A stretch of 52,857 nucleotides of DNA from Bacillota bacterium (GCA_029007015.1 JAQXHB010000111.1:1-52857), one strand, 5' to 3'; numbered from the stretch's first letter, positions 41,984-50,192 are shown. The notes: generated from the letters alone by a model not told the origin. Numbers and translations are program-made.

Positions 41984-42229
41984 AAAAAAAGCACCCCATG
42001 GCATGTAACTGCCAAAGGGTGCCAGAATTTAAGCACGGTTCCACCTTTAATTTTATCTCGATTATACCCTTAACGCGGGCGGTCGGCGGCGCTTACTGTC
42101 AGTTCAGCGCGGCGGCTCGGGGGCGGTACAGGTGCCGACAACCACGAGCGCCTTGCAGCCGATGAGCGCCCTCTCTGCCGTGGTTGGATGAACAAGCAAT
42201 TGCTTCCCCGTCAAAGCCATTCACTTTTA
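41984..42229 (-). promoter_or_regulatory. T-box leader of thrS
   Basis: The antiterminator motif AAAGGTGGAACCGTG is at about 42035-42050 on the minus strand. The competing terminator (GGCACCC pairing with GGGGTGC, then seven T) is at 41984-42023. A candidate Thr specifier ACC lies at 42131-42133, after a stem formed by CAACCACG and CGTGGTTG. Uncharged tRNA-Thr should relieve termination. Confidence 0.9.
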
Positions 42230-42236
42230 TGGGCAA

Positions 42237-42265
42237 ATTATAGCACACCGCCGCCCGGTTGTCAA
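42237..42265 (-). promoter_or_regulatory. Sigma-A promoter of thrS
   Basis: On the minus strand, TTGACA (42260-42265) and TATAAT (42237-42242) are 17 bases apart, a consensus promoter. It is divergent from the dapA promoter. Confidence 0.88.
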
Positions 42266-42339
42266 GAGCCGCCCGCAAAGGACGCCCTTCTTAAAAACTC
42301 GGCAGAAATATAATATTTGTAAATTATGTGCGGCAGTGC

Positions 42340-42368
42340 TTGACAAATGTGTTTTGTTCTGCTATAAT
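42340..42368 (+). promoter_or_regulatory. Sigma-A promoter of dapA-lysA
   Basis: TTGACA (42340-42345) and TATAAT (42363-42368) are 17 bases apart, again consensus. The lysine riboswitch begins about 10 bases downstream. Confidence 0.88.
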
Positions 42369-42377
42369 CACTGATAA

Positions 42378-42546
42378 CTGTGATAGAGGTGCATTTTGCA
42401 ATCAGTACCCGCGGCACAGCGGCTCGCAAGCCGCCGCGGCGAAAGGTGCAGATGCCGAAGTGTCGGCCAACCGCGTGCGGCCGATGCTGGTTGTGCGGAT
42501 TAACAGCCGTATGACTGTCGCCGGTCGGCGGAGCGCTATCTGATTT
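42378..42546 (+). promoter_or_regulatory. Lysine riboswitch (L-box)
   Basis: The conserved blocks appear in order: GATAGAGGTGC (42382), AATCAGTA, GAAAGGTGCAGATGCCGAAG, GCTGGTTGTGCGG, ATGACTGTCGCC and closing GCGCTATCTG. P1 is formed by CTGTGATAG and CTATCTG. dapA and lysA, both in the lysine pathway, lie downstream. A terminator follows at 42583. Confidence 0.94.
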
Positions 42547-42582
42547 TTAATTTAATCGATCACCATATTGATATTAAAAATT

Positions 42583-42614
42583 AGGTAGTTGCTGCGTTGA
42601 GCAACTACCTTTTT
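42583..42614 (+). terminator. Expression-platform terminator of the lysine riboswitch
   Basis: AGGTAGTTGC and GCAACTACCT form a 10-bp stem with an 8-base loop followed by TTTT. The region between aptamer and terminator contains a complementary AT-rich pair (ATTTTTAAT and ATTAAAAAT) that could rearrange. Confidence 0.85.
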
Positions 42615-42639
42615 ATGTGTGATTACGGAGGTTATATGT

Positions 42640-43530
42640 ATGAACAAAAAAACTGTATTTACCGGTGTTGCCACCGCGCTCATTACCCCGTTTGATGAAA
42701 ACGGCGTCAATTACGAGCAGTTTGAGCGCATCATCGAGTGGCAGATTGCCAGCGGTATCAATGCGCTGGTCGCCTGCGGCACCACAGGCGAGTCATCGAC
42801 CATGACCGACGACGAGCATCGAGAGGTCATAGCCTTTGCCGCCAAGGTCATCAACGGCCGCGTGCCCCTCATCGCCGGCACCGGCAGCAACGACACATCG
42901 TATGCGCTCGACCTTATCAAGTGCGCGTGCGAGGCCGGCGCCGATGCCATGCTGGTGGTTACTCCCTATTACAACAAGGCCACTCAAAAAGGCCTGTGCA
43001 AAATGTTCACCCAACTGGCCGACGCCAGCGAAAAGCCGATAATCCTTTACAATGTGCCGTCGCGCACCGGCGTCAACATCGAGCCGGCCACCTATGAAGC
43101 GCTGGCCGAGCACGAAAACATCGTCGCCATCAAAGAGGCCAGCGGCAACATCTCCAAAATTGTCGAAACAGCGGCGCGCTGCCGCGGCAAACTCGACCTT
43201 TACTCGGGCAACGACGACCAGACAGTGCCCATCATGTCGCTCGGCGGCAAGGGCGTTATCTCGGTACTGTCCAACATTCTGCCGGCCGAGACGGTGGCCA
43301 TTTGCGACAGTTTCTTTGCCGGCGACATTGAGCGCGCCGCTCAACTGCAGTGCCGCTATCAGCCGCTCATCAGCGCGCTGTTCAGCGAGGTCAATCCCAT
43401 TCCGGTCAAGGCGGCTATGGCGCGCATGGGCTGGTGCGAGAACCGCCTGCGCATGCCGCTGACCCCCATGGACGAGGCGCTTGAGGCACGCATGGTCGAA
43501 CTTATGCGTGCAGAGGGGCTTAATGTTTAA
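42640..43530 (+). CDS. dapA: 4-hydroxy-tetrahydrodipicolinate synthase
   Basis: A 296-residue class I aldolase that condenses pyruvate with aspartate semialdehyde, the first committed step of lysine and diaminopimelate synthesis. Active-site features are ACGTTGESSTMT, YYNKAT, LYNVPSRTG (Tyr) and AIKEASGNI (Schiff-base Lys). I chose ATG 42640 (MNKKTVF) with GGAGG 8 bases upstream. Lysine should repress it through the riboswitch. Confidence 0.96.
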   Translation: MNKKTVFTGVATALITPFDENGVNYEQFERIIEWQIASGINALVACGTTGESSTMTDDEHREVIAFAAKVINGRVPLIAGTGSNDTSYALDLIKCACEAGADAMLVVTPYYNKATQKGLCKMFTQLADASEKPIILYNVPSRTGVNIEPATYEALAEHENIVAIKEASGNISKIVETAARCRGKLDLYSGNDDQTVPIMSLGGKGVISVLSNILPAETVAICDSFFAGDIERAAQLQCRYQPLISALFSEVNPIPVKAAMARMGWCENRLRMPLTPMDEALEARMVELMRAEGLNV

Positions 43531-43554
43531 CTGAACACAGAGAGGACTTTTAAA

Positions 43555-44856
43555 ATGATACACTCAAACATAACGGTCTCAGACGACGGACACCTCTGCT
43601 TTGCCGGGCGCGACACCGTCCAACTGGCCGAGAAATACGGCACGCCGCTGATGCTGATTGACGAGGACAGGGTGCGCGAGCGCGCCTCAACATATGTCGC
43701 GGCCATGCGCGAATACTTTGGCGAGGGCAGTGCGCCGCTCTACGCGAGCAAGGCGCTCAGTTGCGTCGCAATGTATAAGATTGTCGGGTCAGAGGGCATG
43801 AGTGTCGATGTTGTCTCGTCGGGCGAACTTTACACCGCGCTCAAAGCCGGCTTTCCTGCCGAGCGCATCTACTTTCACGGCAACAACAAGACGGCCGATG
43901 ATGTCCGCTACGGACTGGACAGCCGCATCGGCTATTTCGTTGCCGACAATTTAGACGAGGTCGAGCGCATCAGCGTGATGGCCGGCGAGAGGGGCATGAC
44001 TCAGCCGATACTGCTGCGCCTGACCCCCGGCATTGACCCCCACACCAACGAAAAGATTTCAACCGGCAAGGTCGACTCAAAATTCGGCACCGCTATCGAA
44101 ACCGGACAGGCCGAACAGCTTATCGCCCGCGTGCTGACCATGCCGGGCATCAAACTGTGCGGTTTTCATTGCCATGTCGGCTCGCAGGTGTTCGACCAGT
44201 ACCCCTTCTGCGACGCGGCCGATATCATGATTGACTTTATGGCCCACATCGAGCAGTCCCTCGGCTACCGCGCCGAGATACTCAATTTGGGCGGCGGCTT
44301 CGGCGTGCGCTATGTCGACAGCGACCCATACATCGACATCCGCGACACCATACGGCTGATAGCCGAGCACATCAATAACCGGTGCGCCGAGCACGGCATG
44401 CCTGTGCCGCGCATACTCATGGAGCCCGGCCGCTCCATCGTAGCCGACTCCGGCATGACCGTTTACACCGTCGGCAGTGTCAAGACCATCGCCGGGTACA
44501 AAAGTTATGTGGCCATCGACGGCGGCATGACCGATAACCCGCGTTACACCCTCTACGGGTCAAAGTACACCGTTTATAATGCCAGCCGCGCCGATGCACC
44601 GGCCGATTTCAAGTGCACGGTGGCCGGCCGCTGCTGCGAGAGCGGCGACCTCATTGCCGAGGGCGTGTCGGTTGCGCGGCCGCAGAGCGGCGACAAATTG
44701 GCCGTGGCCGTGACCGGCGCCTACAACTACTCCATGGCCTCCAACTACAACCGCGTGCCGCGGCCGCCCATTGTGGCCCTTCGCGGCGGCGCCGACCGAG
44801 TAATTGTTCGCCGCGAGACCTATGCGGACATGGTCGCGTGCGACATAGATGAATAA
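43555..44856 (+). CDS. lysA: Diaminopimelate decarboxylase
   Basis: A 433-residue PLP enzyme that makes lysine from meso-diaminopimelate, the last step of the pathway. The PLP Lys is in LYASKALSC (about 62), the glycine-rich phosphate loop is LNLGGGFGVRY, and MEPGRSIVADSG and CCESGDLIAEG are present, the latter with the substrate-binding Cys. It follows dapA by 24 bases and shares its riboswitch control. Confidence 0.96.
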   Translation: MIHSNITVSDDGHLCFAGRDTVQLAEKYGTPLMLIDEDRVRERASTYVAAMREYFGEGSAPLYASKALSCVAMYKIVGSEGMSVDVVSSGELYTALKAGFPAERIYFHGNNKTADDVRYGLDSRIGYFVADNLDEVERISVMAGERGMTQPILLRLTPGIDPHTNEKISTGKVDSKFGTAIETGQAEQLIARVLTMPGIKLCGFHCHVGSQVFDQYPFCDAADIMIDFMAHIEQSLGYRAEILNLGGGFGVRYVDSDPYIDIRDTIRLIAEHINNRCAEHGMPVPRILMEPGRSIVADSGMTVYTVGSVKTIAGYKSYVAIDGGMTDNPRYTLYGSKYTVYNASRADAPADFKCTVAGRCCESGDLIAEGVSVARPQSGDKLAVAVTGAYNYSMASNYNRVPRPPIVALRGGADRVIVRRETYADMVACDIDE

Positions 44857-44878
44857 GCCTTGCATACAGATGTGCGAT

Positions 44879-44919
44879 AAAAAAGATTGCCGATGGATAA
44901 CCCGTCGGCAATCTTTTTT
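44879..44919. terminator. Bidirectional terminator after lysA
   Basis: AAAAGATTGCCGA and TCGGCAATCTTTT form a 13-bp stem with flanking A and T runs, so it works for lysA and for the converging GtrA-like gene. Confidence 0.88.
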
Positions 44920-44934
44920 ATTGCGGCAATCGGC

Positions 44935-45375
44935 TTATTTGCTTGCCTTTTTGCCGTGCTTGGTAAATACCAAAAACCTGCTGAAAATATAGTTGAGCAC
45001 AAAAACGATGACCTGCGTCAGCAGTTTGGCTATCATGTCATTCATGCCGAGCACCGACATGAGCGCCACTCCGCCCACTTCAATGAGCAAGGTGGACAGT
45101 CGGGCCCCGAAAAACCGTGCAAATTCACCCATGTGCTGACCGACGGTCGACGCCGTCGAGTGAAAGACAAACCGCGAATTGGTGACAAATGCAAAAATTA
45201 TCGACAGCACAATGGCGATTACATTTGACAGCGTCTCGCCCGACAGACTGCTCCCGAGAGGGGTCATACGCGTCAGCAGGGCGTAACAGCAAACATTGAC
45301 CAGTGTGGTCAGCAGGCCGAAAAAGCAGTACCGTATCGCGCCATTGTTTGCAAGTTTGACAATCAACCTTTTCAC
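44935..45375 (-). CDS. GtrA-like family membrane protein
   Basis: A 146-residue protein with four transmembrane segments and the GtrA pattern (FFGLLTTLVNVCCYALLTR; NSRFVFHS; LNYIFSRFLVF). GtrA-like proteins are thought to flip or present lipid-linked sugars for surface glycan or teichoic acid modification. The start is uncertain: GTG 45375 (VKRLIVKL) has GGAG upstream, while TTG 45417 gives 14 extra basic residues. No glycosyltransferase gene adjoins it. Confidence 0.78.
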   Translation of the reverse strand: MKRLIVKLANNGAIRYCFFGLLTTLVNVCCYALLTRMTPLGSSLSGETLSNVIAIVLSIIFAFVTNSRFVFHSTASTVGQHMGEFARFFGARLSTLLIEVGGVALMSVLGMNDMIAKLLTQVIVFVLNYIFSRFLVFTKHGKKASK

Positions 45376-45500
45376 AATCCGCACTCTCCGCTTCACCGAA
45401 AATAGGCGTCGGTTCAAATGGCGACACCGACTACATTATATCCCACGGCGGCGGCTTTTGCAAGGCGCATTTTCAGACTGCCCGCACGGTCGGCTATAAT

Positions 45501-46202
45501 TTACAGCAGCGGGGACACGGCATCCCACAGCGTGCACAACAGCGGCGCAAATATTACCGCCGGCAACATATTGGCCACCTTGATTTTGGTGATTTTCATC
45601 ATGTTTAGCCCTATGCACATTATCATCAGCGAGCCGACACAGGTTATTTCGCAAACCGCCCAGTCGGTCAGCACCGGCTCAAGCAGTCCGGCCAACAGCA
45701 CGATGGTCCCCTGATAAACAAACACGCTGACGGCCGAGAGCACCACTCCGATGCCCAGAGTGACCGTCATCATGGCGGCCGACACGCAGTCGATGAGCGC
45801 CTTGGTGAAAAGGGTCTGATTGTCGCCCAGCAGTCCTGCATTGAGCGAGCCGACGACAGCCATTGCCCCCACGCAGAACAGCAGTGAGCCGCTGACAAAG
45901 CCATCGGCCAGCGATACTCCGCCGTCTCCGCGGCTGAGTTTGCGGTTGACCCATTCGCCCAGTCTGTTCAGTTTGTCGTCAATGTCGACAGCCGTGCCGA
46001 TAATGATGCCCAGCACCATCGACACGATGATGAGCAAGGTCTGCCGGCCCTTTAGCGCGCCGGTGATACCGATATACACAACACAGACTCCAAGCCCCAT
46101 CATGACCGAGTCAATCAACTTCTGCGGCAGTCCCTTTTTGCACAGCAGGCCGATCAGGCTGCCCGCAACTATCAGCACTGTATTTACAATTACTCCAATC
46201 AT
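45501..46202 (-). CDS. DUF554 family membrane protein
   Basis: A 233-residue polytopic protein matching DUF554 (YdfK-like): MIGVIVNTVLIVAGSLIGLL at the N-terminus, MGLGVCVVYIGITGALKG, and VGSLNAGLLGDNQTLFTKAL. It has about six to seven transmembrane segments. Function is unknown in the family; a small-molecule transporter role has been suggested but is not shown by sequence. Confidence 0.85.
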   Translation of the reverse strand: MIGVIVNTVLIVAGSLIGLLCKKGLPQKLIDSVMMGLGVCVVYIGITGALKGRQTLLIIVSMVLGIIIGTAVDIDDKLNRLGEWVNRKLSRGDGGVSLADGFVSGSLLFCVGAMAVVGSLNAGLLGDNQTLFTKALIDCVSAAMMTVTLGIGVVLSAVSVFVYQGTIVLLAGLLEPVLTDWAVCEITCVGSLMIMCIGLNMMKITKIKVANMLPAVIFAPLLCTLWDAVSPLL

Positions 46203-46271
46203 AATTCTACCGCCCGTTTCCGTTTAAGTCAAAAAAATTATAAATCGGGCGGCGGCGCTTGTCAAGTCAAG

Positions 46272-46306
46272 CAAAAAGCGAGCATGAGGAAATCCCCACG
46301 CTCGCC
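46272..46306 (-). terminator. Terminator after putP
   Basis: On the minus strand, GCGAGCGTGGGG and a partly complementary CCTCATGCTCGC form a stem followed by TTTTTG. Confidence 0.8.
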
Positions 46307-46331
46307 CATGTGCGATTTTATTTTTTGCCCT

Positions 46332-47888
46332 TTAGTCCTCGACCGCAGGGTCGGTGGCGGCGGCAAATATGGCCTCAACCTCAGCCGACGGCTTTCTGTC
46401 AAGCAGAGTTGCAACAACGGTGCAGAGCATGCCGATGATAAATCCGGGCACTATTTCGTAAATGCCGGTGCTGCAGATAACGGCCGATGTGACCGTATTG
46501 GTGAAAAGCAGCAGCCACGCAATATCGGCAACGGCGCCGCCGATTATGCCGGCCACAGCGCCCTTGTATGTGAGCCGCTTCCAGAACAGCGAGAGTATCA
46601 CTACCGGCCCGAAGGAGGCGCCGAACAGACCCCACGCATTCTCGACCAGACTCATGATGTTGGACGCCCATGAGTTTTCTTTGCCCAGTCCGCTGGCGGC
46701 GATGGCAAAACCGACGGCGGCAACGGCGGCAACCACCGCCCGTCCGACCCACAGCAGTTCCTTGTCCGAGGCCTTGCCCTTGCGAACAACAGGGTTGTAG
46801 ATATCACTTGTAAATGAGGACGACGCTACCAGCAGTTGACTGTCGGCCGTCGACATTGACGCGGCGATTATGGCGGCCAGCATCAGTCCGGCGACGAATG
46901 CCGGCATAACATCAAGCACTATTTCGATGAAAACTCGGCTGTTGTTGCCCGGCAGAATGGCGGCCGCCAGCGCGGTGCCGTTGCTGAGCACAAAGGTGCG
47001 TCCGAGACAGGCAATGGCGATGGCCGCGCCCAGCGTTATGATGAGCCATACAATGGCAACCGAGGCCGATTTCTTTATCATTTTGGAGCTCTTGATACCC
47101 ATAAAGCGAACCAGAATGTGCGGCATGCCGAAGTAGCCGAGACCCCAGCCGAGGCCGGACACAATGTCCTGCCAGCCGACTGAGAAAGGACTGCTGCCGA
47201 ATGCCGATATACCCTCGGCAAAGGCGCCGCTGTATGCCGAATCAAACCGACCGATGGCAATCATCACAATCGGCACGGCCATAAGCGCAATCAGCATCAG
47301 CAGTGCCTGGAAAAAGTCGGTCCAGCAAACGGCCTTGTATCCGCCGAGGAAAGTATATGCCAGCACCAACACCGCAAAAAGGGCCATTGCCAGCATCTTG
47401 CGGTCGGCAAACCACGGAATAACCGTGGCAATTACTGTTGAGCCTGCGTTGAAGGCCGACGCCACATACACCGTAAAACTGATGAGGAAGATGGTGGCAC
47501 AGACTATCTTCAGCACCGGGCTGGAGGAGGCGAAACGGTTGGTCAAATACTGCGGCAGGGTAATAGAGTCACCCGACACCTTGGAAAAGCGGCGCAGACG
47601 GCGCGCAACCAGTATCCAGTTGGCGATAGTGCCCAGCGCAAGGCCGATGCCAATCCACACCTTGCCAAAGCCAAAGGCGATGATACTGCCGGGAAAGCCC
47701 ATAAGCAGCCATCCGCTCATGTCGGAAGCCTGCGCGCTCATGGCAGTTACCCACGGGCCCATTGAGCGCCCGCCGAGGAAGTACTCCTTCTCGCCGCTGC
47801 CGTTGCCGTTGGAGCGAATAAAGAAGTATACGCCGATGCCAAGCACAACAACGAAGTAGAGCACAAATGCAATTATTTCGAGTGTCAT
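46332..47888 (-). CDS. putP: Sodium/proline symporter (SSS family, PutP)
   Basis: A 518-residue sodium:solute symporter with about 13 transmembrane helices. PutP features are EKEYFLGGRSMGPWVTAMSA, ASDMSGWLLMGFPGSI (substrate and Na+ site), and AAIIAASMSTADSQLLVASS. It imports proline with Na+. I chose ATG 47888 (MTLEIIAF) with AAAGGAAA upstream. A consensus promoter and a large palindrome lie upstream, next to a TetR-type regulator gene. The substrate is inferred from family resemblance. Confidence 0.9.
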   Translation of the reverse strand: MTLEIIAFVLYFVVVLGIGVYFFIRSNGNGSGEKEYFLGGRSMGPWVTAMSAQASDMSGWLLMGFPGSIIAFGFGKVWIGIGLALGTIANWILVARRLRRFSKVSGDSITLPQYLTNRFASSSPVLKIVCATIFLISFTVYVASAFNAGSTVIATVIPWFADRKMLAMALFAVLVLAYTFLGGYKAVCWTDFFQALLMLIALMAVPIVMIAIGRFDSAYSGAFAEGISAFGSSPFSVGWQDIVSGLGWGLGYFGMPHILVRFMGIKSSKMIKKSASVAIVWLIITLGAAIAIACLGRTFVLSNGTALAAAILPGNNSRVFIEIVLDVMPAFVAGLMLAAIIAASMSTADSQLLVASSSFTSDIYNPVVRKGKASDKELLWVGRAVVAAVAAVGFAIAASGLGKENSWASNIMSLVENAWGLFGASFGPVVILSLFWKRLTYKGAVAGIIGGAVADIAWLLLFTNTVTSAVICSTGIYEIVPGFIIGMLCTVVATLLDRKPSAEVEAIFAAATDPAVED

Positions 47889-47922
47889 AATGTATATTTC
47901 CTTTCTTTTTACTAACCAGCGT

Positions 47923-47951
47923 ATTATAACACATAAATTTACAGAATGCAA
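47923..47951 (-). promoter_or_regulatory. Sigma-A promoter of putP
   Basis: On the minus strand, TTGCAT (47946-47951) and TATAAT (47923-47928) are 17 bases apart. Confidence 0.75.
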
Positions 47952-47956
47952 TGCAG

Positions 47957-47988
47957 AACGAAGTACAGAATAAATTCCGTACTTCGTT
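47957..47988. promoter_or_regulatory. Operator-like 32-base palindrome upstream of putP
   Basis: AACGAAGTAC (47957-47966) is the exact reverse complement of GTACTTCGTT (47979-47988); the inner 12 bases are also palindromic apart from two pairs. In all 14 of 16 pairs match. It ends 5 bases upstream of the putP -35 box. It could be an operator for an activator or repressor, or the terminator stem of the tetR gene. Confidence 0.6.
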
Positions 47989-48070
47989 TTAATAATAACT
48001 GCTTTTTTCGCCTATAATTGCAGATAATATGCGTATACTGAACCTTAAACTTTTTGTTGTAGTGATATTG

Positions 48071-48667
48071 TTACTTATTGTCGGACGCCGCTATGCCGCC
48101 CAGAAACATCGGCATGGTCAGGCGCGCATACTCGCACAGCGAATAGTCGCCGCCGCGCAAACACCAGTCATACATCAGCGAGCGCTCGCAAAGGGCGTAC
48201 AAACGGACAATCTCGTTGACCGACATGCGGTCGGTCAACTGGCCGCTCTGCTGACCACGCTGAACAATTTGCCGCAAATACCGGTAATAAACTCGGTTGC
48301 GGTCCAGCAGGTGCTTCTCGCCGCGAATGATGAGTTGAGACGAAAGCAATCGCGCCAGCAACTCCATCGACACGCTGTTCTCAATCATCGCAAACAGTTC
48401 GCGGTTGATATACAGCAGCCGCTCGATGGCCGGCATACTGCCGTCATCCTCGGCCATGAGTTGCTCATACTTTTCATCAAACAGATAGGCCAGCGAGCCG
48501 AGCAGTGCCTCTTTGCCCTCAAAATAATGATAAAACGAGCCCTTCGATGTGCCCGATTCAAAGACAATCTCCTCGATGGTGGTGTCGTCGTATCCCTGGT
48601 CGTAAAACAGCCGCCATGCCGCCGCAATTATCTTGCCGCGTGTGCCGTGCTCCCGCTTTTTTGACAT
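48071..48667 (-). CDS. TetR family transcriptional regulator
   Basis: A 198-residue regulator. The N-terminal TetR helix-turn-helix spans residues 10-56 (GKIIAAAWRLFYDQGYDDTT, then SGTSKGSFYHYFEGKEAL). The C-terminal helical ligand domain is not assigned to any ligand class. It lies upstream of putP in the same direction and is divergent from a gene for an unknown 141-residue protein. Targets could be itself, the divergent gene or putP. Confidence 0.9.
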   Translation of the reverse strand: MSKKREHGTRGKIIAAAWRLFYDQGYDDTTIEEIVFESGTSKGSFYHYFEGKEALLGSLAYLFDEKYEQLMAEDDGSMPAIERLLYINRELFAMIENSVSMELLARLLSSQLIIRGEKHLLDRNRVYYRYLRQIVQRGQQSGQLTDRMSVNEIVRLYALCERSLMYDWCLRGGDYSLCEYARLTMPMFLGGIAASDNK

Positions 48668-48691
48668 GATGTAACCTCCCTTTTCGATTTC

Positions 48692-48720
48692 ATTATAATC
48701 GCGTTTGCGGCGCAGGTCAA
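48692..48720 (-). promoter_or_regulatory. Sigma-A promoter of the TetR-type gene
   Basis: On the minus strand, TTGACC (48715-48720) and TATAAT (48692-48697) are 17 bases apart. Confidence 0.75.
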
Positions 48721-48752
48721 CTTGATTTTGGTATATTGGCCGCGCCGGCGGG

Positions 48753-48764
48753 ACAATATATTGT
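48753..48764. promoter_or_regulatory. 12-bp palindrome in the divergent tetR intergenic region
   Basis: ACAATATATTGT is a perfect palindrome located 14 bases before the start codon of the divergent 141-residue gene. It may be a regulator site or overlap a -10 box; no clear -35 box fits. Confidence 0.4.
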
Positions 48765-48777
48765 AAGAGGTGATAAC

Positions 48778-49203
48778 ATGAGAAAAAGTTGTAATTTAAA
48801 CGAGGCGCTCTTTCGCACAGCCTCTATGGGCCGTGACAGTCTGAGCCGCTTGATGCCCTTTGTCGAGGACGCGTCGCTCATAGCCGAACTGGCCGAAATG
48901 CGGCAGGAATACAACTGTGTTGAGCGTGACAGCGCGCGGCGACTGGTGCGCTCGGGCAAAAGGCCCAAACCGATCAGCCGCGCCGCACGCGCGGCGGCCG
49001 ATGCGTCAATGCGCGCCCACCTTGCCATGCGCCGCGACCGCTCTGCAATTGCCAAGATGGTCATTCAGGGCAATGTTATGGCTATAATCGAGGTTACGCG
49101 CGCCATCAACAACTGCCGCGCGGAAAAGGACGCCGCCGAAGCCGCCAAGGAGTTTGTCTGCGGCCAGCAACAGGCCATCGACCGCATGACCGCATACCTC
49201 TGA
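48778..49203 (+). CDS. Hypothetical helical protein divergent from TetR gene
   Basis: A 141-residue, mostly helical soluble protein with no recognised domain. Sequence such as SLIAELAEMRQEYNCVERDS and GNVMAIIEVTRAINNCRAEK suggests a helical bundle with regularly spaced Glu, His and Met, loosely like ferritin-type bundles, but no metal-binding pattern can be claimed. ATG 48778 follows AGAGGTGATAAC. Its regulator may be the divergent TetR protein. Confidence 0.7.
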   Translation: MRKSCNLNEALFRTASMGRDSLSRLMPFVEDASLIAELAEMRQEYNCVERDSARRLVRSGKRPKPISRAARAAADASMRAHLAMRRDRSAIAKMVIQGNVMAIIEVTRAINNCRAEKDAAEAAKEFVCGQQQAIDRMTAYL

Positions 49204-49246
49204 CCGCCGCCGAAGCGCCGCTTCGGTACATAGCGCGTTAATGTGC

Positions 49247-49275
49247 TTGCATTTTGCGGCGGTTTGTGTTATACT
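49247..49275 (+). promoter_or_regulatory. Sigma-A promoter of smpB
   Basis: TTGCAT (49247-49252) and TATACT (49270-49275) are 17 bases apart, 31 bases before the smpB start. Confidence 0.72.
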
Positions 49276-49306
49276 GATAGCCCGACGGATAGGAGGTGAA
49301 AGGCTG

Positions 49307-49768
49307 ATGTCTGAAAACACAAAAACCGTCACAACAAATAAAAAGGCCTTTCACGACTACTTTGTCGAGGAGTCGCTTGAGGCGGGCATCGAACTGTACG
49401 GCACCGAGATAAAGTCCATCCGTCAGGGCACGGTCAACCTCAAGGACGCGTGGTGTTCGGTCGATGACGGCGAGATGTTTGTCAACGGTATGCACATTGC
49501 CCCGTATGAAATGGGCAACATCTTCAACCGCGACCCCTACCGCAAGCGCCGTCTGCTGCTGCACAAGCGCGAGATAATGCGCCTGTTCGGGCTTACCAAA
49601 CAGCAGGGGCTGACACTCATTCCTCTGTCGCTCTACTTCAAGGGCTCGCGCGTCAAGGTGCAGTTGGGCGTCTGCCGCGGCAAGAAGTTGTACGACAAGC
49701 GCGCCGACCTCGCCGCCAAGGCGGTCAAGCGCGACACCGAGCGTTACTTCAAGGACGCCAATCGGTAA
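49307..49768 (+). CDS. smpB: SsrA-binding protein SmpB
   Basis: A 153-residue protein that binds tmRNA and brings it to stalled ribosomes. Family regions NKKAFHDYFVEESLEAGIEL and GTEIKSIRQGTVNLKDAW are intact, and the C-terminal tail GKKLYDKRADLAAKAVKRDT, which sits in the mRNA channel, is present. AGGAGGTGAAAGGCTG precedes the ATG. Its partner ssrA is 15 bases downstream. Confidence 0.97.
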   Translation: MSENTKTVTTNKKAFHDYFVEESLEAGIELYGTEIKSIRQGTVNLKDAWCSVDDGEMFVNGMHIAPYEMGNIFNRDPYRKRRLLLHKREIMRLFGLTKQQGLTLIPLSLYFKGSRVKVQLGVCRGKKLYDKRADLAAKAVKRDTERYFKDANR

Positions 49769-49783
49769 ATCTGTTTTATAAAT

Positions 49784-50135
49784 GGGGGCGTAAAGGTTTC
49801 GACGGGGATTTTGAATCACGATAAGCGAGTAGCGGTGCGGTACCGCTATAAAAGCCGCAATTTTTTAAAAATAAACGACAACAATACTGTTGCTCTCGCT
49901 GCCTAATTAAGGCGGCGCGTCCGACCCGCCTTACTGTCGAGCGGTACAGGGCGTCACTTAGACAGTGAACGTGCACCGGCGAGCACCTCGTAGCCGGTCA
50001 TGAATCAGGGGTTACTGAGGGACGGAGCCTGTCGGCCGGCGCCGCCCCGAGGGAATTTAGGTAGACCGACTACACTCGTAGAAAGTTGTGAGGATGGGTC
50101 TTCGGACAGGAGTTCGACTCTCCTCGCCTTCACCA
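49784..50135 (+). ncRNA. ssrA: Transfer-messenger RNA (ssrA)
   Basis: A 352-base one-piece tmRNA. The 5' end GGGGGCGTAAAGGTTTCGAC and the 3' end GGAGTTCGACTCTCCTCGCC followed by TTCACCA match tmRNA; the acceptor stem pairs GGGGGCG with CGCCTTC (two G-U pairs). The encoded tag, ending at TAA 49904-49906, reads (N)DNNTVALAA, with the usual ALAA degradation signal. The resume codon is not the common GCA; GAC (49877) or AAC (49874) are the candidates. The CCA end is genome-encoded. Confidence 0.96.
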
Positions 50136-50136
50136 A

Positions 50137-50183
50137 AAAGCACAACATCCGAACTCATAGTAGGGTTCGGATGTTGTGCTTTA
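50137..50183 (+). terminator. Terminator of ssrA
   Basis: AAAGCACAACATCCGAAC and GTTCGGATGTTGTGCTTT form an 18-bp perfect stem directly after the tmRNA 3' end. Confidence 0.88.
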
Positions 50184-50192
50184 TGTTCCGCC

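Noticed and set aside
40572..42008. A long open frame of 478 codons on the plus strand
   Set aside because: It is antisense to thrS and runs into its T-box leader; the protein sequence is meaningless.
49210..49226. CCGAAGC and GCTTCGG hairpin after the 141-residue gene
   Set aside because: A 7-bp stem without a T run; too weak to call a terminator, though it may slow transcription before smpB.
49784..50135. Possible integration site at the ssrA 3' end
   Set aside because: No second copy of the ssrA 3' end and no integrase gene are present in the window; kept only as a suggestion under findings.
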